This document shows positions 58,101-64,000 of a DNA stretch of 64,000 bases, in pieces. The notes under the pieces are model-generated. The model was not told the origin of the DNA and did not search any database. It saw only the letters and a program-made list of their open reading frames with translations. A program made the position numbers and the translations under genes. Origin of the DNA: Pomphorhynchus laevis (taxonomy: Eukaryota > Acanthocephala > Palaeacanthocephala > Echinorhynchida > Pomphorhynchidae); NCBI GenBank assembly GCA_012934845.2, contig WNNJ02001104.1, positions 1 to 64,000 of the forward strand. Direction: 5' to 3'. Every line of letters starts with the position of its first letter. The first letter of the stretch is position 1.

Positions 58101-59069
58101 TTTAGGTGTTATTACGTATACAGCAAAAACTGTTTATTCTAAACGTGTGTTCACTATTTCGATAGCTTTTGCTATTGTCTTCAGAAAGATTTAGCTCTTA
58201 TACATTAAGATTGAACTAATTTGTTATTTTTATGTACTTACAGATATAACTTGTTGTTTTGTTCAAATATTTGTGACCATATTGAGTGCCTAGCAATGAG
58301 TAATCCATTTGCGCCAATATATGAGGTATTAGGAAGATAATTTCCTGAAGAAATTTTGTTTTATTGATTGATTCCGTTATGTAGAGAGTCTTCTAATAGT
58401 GGATCATTGGTTTAGAAACTAATGATGATGTGAAATACTTAGATGTTTTATTTTATGTACTTACAGATATAACTTGTTGTTTTGTTCAAATATTTGTGAT
58501 CATATTGAGTGCCTAGCAATGAGTAATCCATTTGCGCCAATATATGAGGTATTAGGAAGATAATTTCCTGAAGAAATTTTGTTTTATTGATTGATTCCGT
58601 TATGTAGAGAGTCTTCTAATAGTGGATCATTGGTTTAGAAACTAATGATGATGTGAAATACTTAGATGTTTTATTTTATGTACTTACAGATATAACTTGT
58701 TATTTTGTTCAAATATTTGTAACCATAAGAGTTTACATTTTTGAACTTATCATTAATTAAACTTAGTGTTATAATTTAAAGCAAATGGTATCGTATTCTG
58801 CTTTATTGCAAAATATAGATATGAAGTGTAAGTAATCTAATGCAGTTATTAAGTATAAATTACTTCAAAGTGAATAGATTTAAACTGTAAATTATTGAGT
58901 TTTCATTTATTCGAGAAAACGTATTTTATCTATAATATTTTCTTATAAATTCTTGATTTTATTTTAGAACTTCGATGAAGCTCTTCATAAGATTCAATCG
59001 TTGTGTGACGAATTTTCTTCACTTGCAAACGAGTGTTGTATGCTAATGGAATCACCTTATCCGGATTAG
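52194..59069 (+). CDS. PLEKHA3/FAPP1-like PH-domain protein, 190 aa, five exons
   Basis: Exons 52194-52248, 52297-52416, 52472-52645, 52701-52822 and 58968-59069 join in phase and total 573 bases, including TAG. Exons 1-3 encode a PH domain of the FAPP type: HEGVLQKWTNYWNGWQSRYF, GIISYFLSKD, SRGSIKIDACNIV and LRCLSKSDRHEWLQVLGQF. The tail matches the short FAPP1 C-terminal region: RAELQVYCDGLTEQIRELR, then NFDEALHKIQSLCDEFSSLA and NECC. FAPP1 (PLEKHA3) binds PI4P and ARF1 at the trans-Golgi; the same role is inferred here. There is no glycolipid-transfer domain, so PLEKHA8/FAPP2 is less likely. An internal ATG (52206) just before the PH domain could also be the start. The exon 2 donor (GTCGGT) is weak. 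Introns 1-3 are 48-55 bp; the last is 6.1 kb and full of mobile-element debris. Confidence 0.92.
53060..53165 (+). mobile_element. LINE B ORF1 fragment in the PLEKHA3-like intron
   Basis: It matches 48480-48550 (CATCAACACCTGACTTCGCA, CCTACTCTCTCACACACTCC). Confidence 0.85.
53461..53595. ncRNA. Inverted pair of hammerhead-like motifs
   Basis: On the plus strand CTGATGA at 53564-53570 is followed by the stem GCTA-TCAG-TAGC and GTAA in place of GAAA. On the minus strand, 53461-53487 has the decayed partner (ATGATGC, AGCAACTAGC). The flanks (TATTTTATTTTTGTATTA and its complement) are also inverted copies. The first core half is intact; the second is changed. Confidence 0.5.
53705..54890 (-). mobile_element. 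LINE B-family remnant, diverged
   Basis: Minus-strand frames match the RT C-terminal part of LINE B (ILPLQRIINSAVRVLIRLRR, FRSSQIFLKF), then upstream pieces to about 54890 in changing frames. It is 5' truncated and contains several frameshifts. Confidence 0.85.
55086..55216. ncRNA. Inverted pair of hammerhead motifs
   Basis: Minus strand, 55090-55118: CTGAAGA, stem GCTA-CGATTGGT-TAGC, GAAATATC; the full core consensus is met. Plus strand, 55189-55216: CTGAAGA, GCTAGC...GCTAGC, then AAAAT in place of GAAA. A third, more decayed copy lies at about 55260-55335. The flank TCAAATAAAAT is shared. Confidence 0.6.
55875..56480 (-). mobile_element. PLE GIY-YIG endonuclease fragment
   Basis: The frame 55875-56165 resembles the C-terminal nuclease of EN-bearing PLEs: EASHVGQTSQYIKQIIKEQK, YALNRGE, AIAKHVLVEHRMIKFEETN and RRLINKSFHI. 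Upstream DNA to about 56480 may be decayed RT tail. This is a different PLE lineage from the EN-lacking one at 44282. Broken. Confidence 0.65.
56489..57097. repeat. Direct repeats of about 120 bp around a LINE fragment
   Basis: 56489-56605 and 56975-57097 share TGGTATCATTGGTTTGCGAT, AAAGGCTAGTA and AGTCAATTTTTTTAAAGTGA with about 85-90% identity. They flank the LINE fragment at 56645-56970. Confidence 0.8.
56645..56970 (-). mobile_element. LINE B-family 3' fragment
   Basis: The minus strand has the family 3' tail (GTGGTCATGTAAGCGTGCGC near 56680) and C-terminal coding debris like that of 53705-54100 (CTTAGACGACACTCGCCCCA). Confidence 0.8.
57180..57640. repeat. Diverged direct repeat, two copies about 270 bp apart
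   Basis: GTGTATACAAAGACA, CTTCCCTGCAT, TAAGTTTAGTATGGTTG and GCTGATACTTATCAT occur in order in both 57180-57335 and 57455-57620. Confidence 0.75.
57641..58149. other. Intron DNA of the PLEKHA3-like gene
   Basis: No gene or repeat was recognised. Confidence 0.4.
58150..58186 (-). ncRNA. Hammerhead ribozyme core, intact consensus
   Basis: The minus strand reads CTGAAGA, then a 5-bp stem ATAGC-AAAA-GCTAT, a C, and GAAAT. This meets the CUGANGA, stem II, GAAA consensus with a better stem II than the other copies. It lies in the last intron of the PLEKHA3-like gene. Confidence 0.6.
58229..58732. repeat. 224-bp tandem duplication, 2.25 copies
   Basis: Units 58229-58452 and 58453-58675 are almost identical, with a third partial unit to 58732. 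Each full unit holds TGCCTAG, then an ATG frame MSNPFAPIYE ending exactly at GAG|GTATTA, a donor-like site of the same phase (0) as the PLEKHA3-like exon 4. Confidence 0.9.
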
Positions 59070-61090
59070 CCAATTTTGTATTATATACTAGATCTCGAAT
59101 TTCCGTTTATTTTTGACTACAATTTTACCGAACATTTTTTAAATCTTCGATATTGTAATCAATTTATTTAGCTTTGTCCCCAATAATATAAAGGAACCAA
59201 TAAAAAATAATGGGCTATCCGAGCATAATGAGAGAGAAACTATTTGCAAAGTTTGATAAAGTATTCGTTTATACCATTTAACTAGAATTAAATATTATAT
59301 TGTTTGGTGTAATACGTGCATAAAAATATATCAAATGTTTAAATTAACAGAATTTAAAATATTTTTCATCAAATTTAAGAAAGTTGACAGAATATTTCTG
59401 ATGAATCTTTAATAATTTTGATTATAACGAGTTTTGAATGTCCTTGCTTATCAATGGATCCGCTACACAGACAAAACAAAATATAACTAAGCACATACCT
59501 ACAAGTATTATTTCAGTTCAATGTTTTTCACTTGTTATGGTATAAAATAAAATTACTTCCCACTGTCTTATTAAGAAAATAAATGTAAGCGTTGATTTTT
59601 CATATAAACGTTTATACACGATAAATTGAAAATATATTATATTATTTATATTATATACAAAATATATTATTAAAATACCTGATGGTTCAGAATGTTTATC
59701 TTAAATTATTTATTTAAATTATTTATTGTATATTATTTATTATGGATCTATAATAAATAATTATTATTTTTATGGATCATATTATGCCTCGCTTTGTATC
59801 AATTTCCAATAAACGTACCTTGCGAACTTTACTTTTAAACACGTAAGCTTTTCCGATGTTTCTTGTCACTACTTTTATAGTTGCCCGCTTTAAGTGACTC
59901 AGGTTTTCAATCCCTAAAGCTAAGTCGTCGTAATATTATATAATGCTTGTATATTAACACGAAACTTCATTATGATAAGTTTATGGATGAAACTTATCCA
60001 TAGTTTTTGTAGAACTTCTATTTTCTCTCTTCTCTTCTTATTATTACTAGGTATACAGAAAAATCATCTGCAAGATCGTTTATATCCCTGTAGATACTTA
60101 ATCTGGATTTTTCTGTGTTTCTACTATCTGTAATATTTGTTTGAAACTCGCAGCGAAGATATAATTATATATTATATATGGAATAAACATGAATATCAAT
60201 ATTTACGAAAGAAAATCAGATATGTAAATAATATACAAATCATTTTGAAACATATAATTGGATATTTTCTGCCCTTTGGTTTTTATGTAAAATAACTTTG
60301 TTTAAGTTTTTTTTTCAAAAGTCAATTAGCATTAGCATATCAATTACTATCAATTAACGACATGAATTAAAGATTAGAAGTCATAAATTATTCGTTATAT
60401 GTAGGAATCATCATGTTATTGCGTCTATATTTTATATAAAGTTAATAGGATTTATTCAAAAAAATTAAATTAACTTTTTAATTAGAAAATTAAAAAGTAA
60501 AGATTCAACTATTTATGGACATTTGAAAAATATACATAAACGTTTAAGAATTTTAATTAAATCTTTAAATTGCATATTGTATGTATCTTTAAAATAAAGT
60601 TACTTCCCACAGTCTTATTAAGAAAATAAATGTAAGCTTTATAAATGTTTCTTTTCATATAAACGCTAATGCTCGATAAATTACTCTCAATAATTACAAA
60701 TAGGACATTATTAGCTTCATTTATTATTTATATTTAAATACAATTTAATAACTCAATTATTTCTTATTTTAATCTTATTTTTAATAATTAATCCAACACC
60801 TTTGATTTTACAAACATTTTTTTGCTTTTTTTTATTTTTAAAGAATTTTCGCTTAAGAATTATTTTTCAAATATAAATATAAACAATTTAGACCAAATTT
60901 GTTTTTAATAAAATAAAAAAAAACTACTAAACCGATTAAATGTATCAATCTTGACTTTCATAAATGCATGTGGATTTGGGGTACCGCCGCATATCACTGT
61001 TATCAATCTTCTGAAATCGGGATAATTTATATTTAAATAGAATTTCTTATTTTTCGTCTATAAATATGGAATATTGTCATGTTACACTAA
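59070..61090. other. Intergenic DNA between the PLEKHA3-like and NOM1-like genes
   Basis: AT-rich. Apart from the weak exon candidate at 59822-59928, nothing was recognised. Near 59560 and 60597 the word AAGTTACTTCCCACAGTCTT or a close variant is repeated with ATTAAGAAAATAAATGTAAG. Confidence 0.4.
59822..59928 (-). CDS. Possible orphan exon
   Basis: An acceptor-like CGACTTAG opens a frame LGIENLSHLKRATIKVV, TRNIGKAYVFKSKVRK that ends at a strong donor (AAG|GTACGT). Composition is coding-like against AT-rich surroundings. No partner exon or homologue was found. Confidence 0.25.
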
Positions 61091-61120
61091 GGATTGCTAG
61101 ATCTCATTACGAATAGTCGA

Positions 61121-63646
61121 ATGCCACAGTTAAATAAGAAGGTGATTTTGTGCCATCGTGAAAAGCGCAAGTTGAAAAGAGCGTTTAAAAGCAGAAAAGC
61201 AAAAATGCTTTCCGACAATAACTTCAAAGAATCGACGTTGGTAAAGTATATTTTTTTCTGGAATTTAATCTTTCTTTTATAGACATTTAAGAAATACTGC
61301 AATAAAAAATTGCGGTCGTTACAGAATCGGCATGACTCCTACCAACCAGACGCACACGACGAGAGCGATAATAAATCAGCTAGGCAGAATGTGAAGGTAT
61401 TTTACATTTCAAGTTAGGTCGCGATATTTGTTTTTGAAATATTAAAACACTAACGTGATCATTTATGTGGTCGTGTGTTATGACATTTTTTAAGATAAAG
61501 CGCAAAGGTAGTAGAAGCGGCAAAGATTATATCTATAAAGATCGCATTTTAAAACAATATACTAATAGCAAAAATATGGATCAAAAGTTAAAAAAGCAGG
61601 TAAATTATGTTTTTAAAATGATTATTTATTAATCATTTTATTATAATTAATATTTCGTTTAATTAATTCGTTTTAATGACAGATGCAGTCAATGAGGTTA
61701 TCTATGAATTCTAAAAATACAGATAACGATGACGAGGTTATCGGAAAACTTTCGAAATTGTTAGGTATTCGCTTTGTTTTGTCGACGTAATCTATTTTTA
61801 TAATAAATACAGGAATTACATGTGAAAATCAGCAACGGGGAGGATTTCATTACGACGGACTCACCGACTTGCTTGACGTTTGTGCTAACGAAGATTCTGC
61901 CGACTTAGAAGGTACTCTATCAATCATGTAACTTTTTCTTATGATGTGTTAACATTTTTCTGTTGTGATATTTCAACTGATCTCGTCCCTTTTTAAAATC
62001 GTGTATGTAAAATATTCAAAGAACTTTTAAAATAGTTTTTAATTAAATTTGAGTTGTATTAATTATTAATCAATCTTGGAAATCTGTTAATATCTTACCT
62101 TTAACTTAATATGCAAGAAAACAATTAAATAAAAGCTTTCATTAATAAATTAAATGCTAAACTTATTAAACAATTGATATAAATTATTAAATATTTATTA
62201 AGAATAAGTATTATGCCGTCTTTTTCGTCTAATTAGCTATTACATTTAAATTAATTAATTATTAATTAATTATTAATTAATTTATAATTAATTATTCATA
62301 ATTAGCTTATAATTTCCAATACTGGTGTGATTTACATCCAGGAGAAAACCTCAAAAATACATACGATAGCGGTATAAATTTTTTATTCTTTAAATTATCA
62401 TATTTGTAAATAGATTTTATTTGTTTCTTTATTTTTGACGTTTTTATAACACAAACAAATAAAATTTACATAATTGCTTGCTTAAAATTATGTCAATTTG
62501 GTTTCATGACCGATATTAATTTATAGTAATTTATTTTTGAATATGTCGATACTTTAATTTTCGTTGTTATTCACTATAATTTAAATATAATTATATTTAT
62601 AATTCCATTTTTTAATTTAAAATCGCATCTATTATATATATTTTCATATAAATTATAAATGTTACATTATAAAGTCATTTTTAATGACTTTATTTAATTT
62701 CGTTTAAGCAACAAAAATTCAGCAATTATGCAAGCATACAATTGACTGCAAAATGCAACGTTTGCCAATATTCAATATTTTTTAATGTACTAACATTATA
62801 AGATCGATCATTAACGACTTACTCTAGATGCAAATATTAGTCGTTACTGAATTACACGGTAGTTTATTATTGTAAATTATGACGGCCACATTTGACCTGT
62901 GGATATTCCAGGTGTATGGACATACACCTGAAAAATATTATGTTGGCTGTTTGGCTGTTCTGCTCTGCATTCAGCAGTGGGGGTACCTGTCACTGTTAAG
63001 ACACAATATGTCGAAACAGCAACACCAGGTTGCTTGTTTCTTAAAATTCTTCTTACCCTCCACGTTACAATTAATTATGTATTTTAAATTAATATAATGG
63101 CTTATGTATTTGAAATTAATATTGTACGCTATTAATAAAAATTTATTAATAATATTATAAAAAATAACATTATATTATATTGTCCAATGCCTATATATAG
63201 TATTGGCATTGTAGTGATGCCAACATATAGTGATGTTATACATATCACTTTTTATTTTTCATTTGAAAAAGAAAACATTTTAACATTTGAAAAGGAATAT
63301 TGCAATAGTCAAAAATTTGTGAACAATAATTTCTTATTATTCATCTCAACGTTTAAACGCCATGAACAATATTATATTATATATTATTTTAAATATTACA
63401 TATTTTATAAAAAATACGGTTGATAATATAATACGGTTGTTTTGTGATAATATGGTTGTTTTATTTTAAAGTCTTATTGTATATTAAATGTATTGATATT
63501 TATAAATATATTGATTCTTGAGTAGTTGGATCAGCCTGGATTAAGAATGACGAACATTTTACCGTAGTGAACGCGGATTCTCAAGAAACAAGCAATAATG
63601 ACATAAATACTACATCAGAGGTTGTAATTACACCAAAACTCCGCAG
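61121..63646 (+). CDS. NOM1/SGD1-like nucleolar protein, first seven exons
   Basis: Exons 61121-61240, 61283-61396, 61495-61599, 61683-61764, 61813-61911, 62342-62371 and 63535-63646 join in phase; the first intron is only 42 bp. The frame then leaves through a donor at 63647, so the gene continues outside the window. The product starts with a very basic stretch (KRKLKRAFKSRKAK), has a lysine-rich linker (GSRSGKDYI), then DDEVIGKLSKLLGI and GGFHYDGLTDLLDVC, which resemble the N-terminal part of NOM1 (DD..I..LEK.LG. and F..DGLDY.L). The expected MIF4G and MA3 domains would be downstream. NOM1 is a nucleolar factor for 18S rRNA maturation. The joints and the basic character are firm; the family name is inference from short motifs. 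A start upstream is blocked by a stop at 61088. Confidence 0.7.
62880..63060. repeat. Retroelement-like fragment in a NOM1-like intron
   Basis: A perfect hairpin CAGGTGTATG/CATACACCTG lies at about 62909-62930. The minus strand has CCCCACTGCTGAATGCAG, close to TCCCACTGCTGGACGCAG at 40307. GC is higher than in the intron around it. Confidence 0.4.
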
Positions 63647-64000
63647 GTAATAATATTTAGTTATGGTTTTATTTTTGTTCTTAGTTGTGCAATTAAAATT
63701 ATTAATATATAATTAATTTTACAAATGGCGTATTAAATTAATTATTTTAAACAATTTTATTTTTAAAATTATTCGATAATAATATTTCTATATGACGTTT
63801 GGTTTTCTGAAATTACAAATTAATAAAATAAGTAATTCATGAAAATTTAGAAATTTTTTAAATTCTCTTGACTTATCCCTACCGCGAATTATGTGCGATC
63901 GAATAACTTGTATTAAATTAGGCTAATTTAATAATAAGTATATATCGTGAAATTCAAAAAATTCACTAAACTCAATTGACTATCGAGATAAAAAGCCATA
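63647..64000. other. Intron of the NOM1-like gene
   Basis: AT-rich, starting with the donor GTAATA. No exon is seen before the window ends. Confidence 0.5.

Noticed and set aside
62879-63097. 72-codon frame
   Set aside because: It lies in a NOM1-like intron over a retroelement-like fragment with a hairpin, and no splice phase fits.

Overview
The window looks like nuclear DNA of an AT-rich invertebrate animal. The evidence is spliced genes with GT-AG introns (many only 42-107 bp), animal-type genes (40S ribosomal protein S5, a multi-EGF extracellular protein with chitin-binding-like modules, a PLEKHA3/FAPP-type PH protein, a NOM1-like nucleolar protein, a divergent CENP-A-like histone H3), and a dense load of LINEs, Penelope-like elements (PLEs) and one Ty3/gypsy fossil. 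I cannot name the phylum. Gene density is low, and well over half of the window is repeat or repeat-derived.

Layout. 1-1310: a 16-bp minisatellite and its degenerate border. 2421-3426 (+): the last three exons of RPS5. 4030-5840: a solo PLE terminal repeat, a hammerhead-like motif and a duplicated 125-bp repeat. 6092-12818 (-): six exons of an EGF/peritrophin-like gene whose introns hold PLE terminal repeats and hammerhead-like motifs. 13040-17905: PLE fragments, with a possible small secreted peptide gene at 14572-14825 (-). 18276-19472: a short tandem repeat, an unidentified two-exon reading frame and the CENP-A-like gene (-). 20150-23710: a LINE remnant, a membrane-protein exon and half of a large inverted duplication. 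23950-33805: nested retroelements, namely an unusual RT element split by a 1.5-kb near-perfect palindrome, its duplicated 3' end, and a CR1-like LINE with a second LINE inside it. 33870-43120: the rest of the inverted duplication, more LINE fragments and the Ty3/gypsy fossil. 43485-46370 (-): the best PLE copy, flanked by its terminal repeats. 47022-51925: a 260-bp palindrome, a 20-bp VNTR and a LINE with ORF1 and ORF2. 52194-59069 (+): a complete five-exon PLEKHA3-like gene whose 6.1-kb last intron is filled with LINE, PLE and hammerhead-derived pieces. 61121-63646 (+): the first seven exons of a NOM1-like gene that runs out of the window.

The host genes were found mostly by joining exons whose splice phases agree; many are too short to stand out as open frames. 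They look like ordinary housekeeping and surface genes with no shared pathway. The most notable points are the divergent cysteine-tailed H3 variant, a family of PLE terminal repeats carrying two hairpins supported by compensatory base changes, and at least ten hammerhead-ribozyme-like cores in PLE-derived DNA, several with an intact core sequence.
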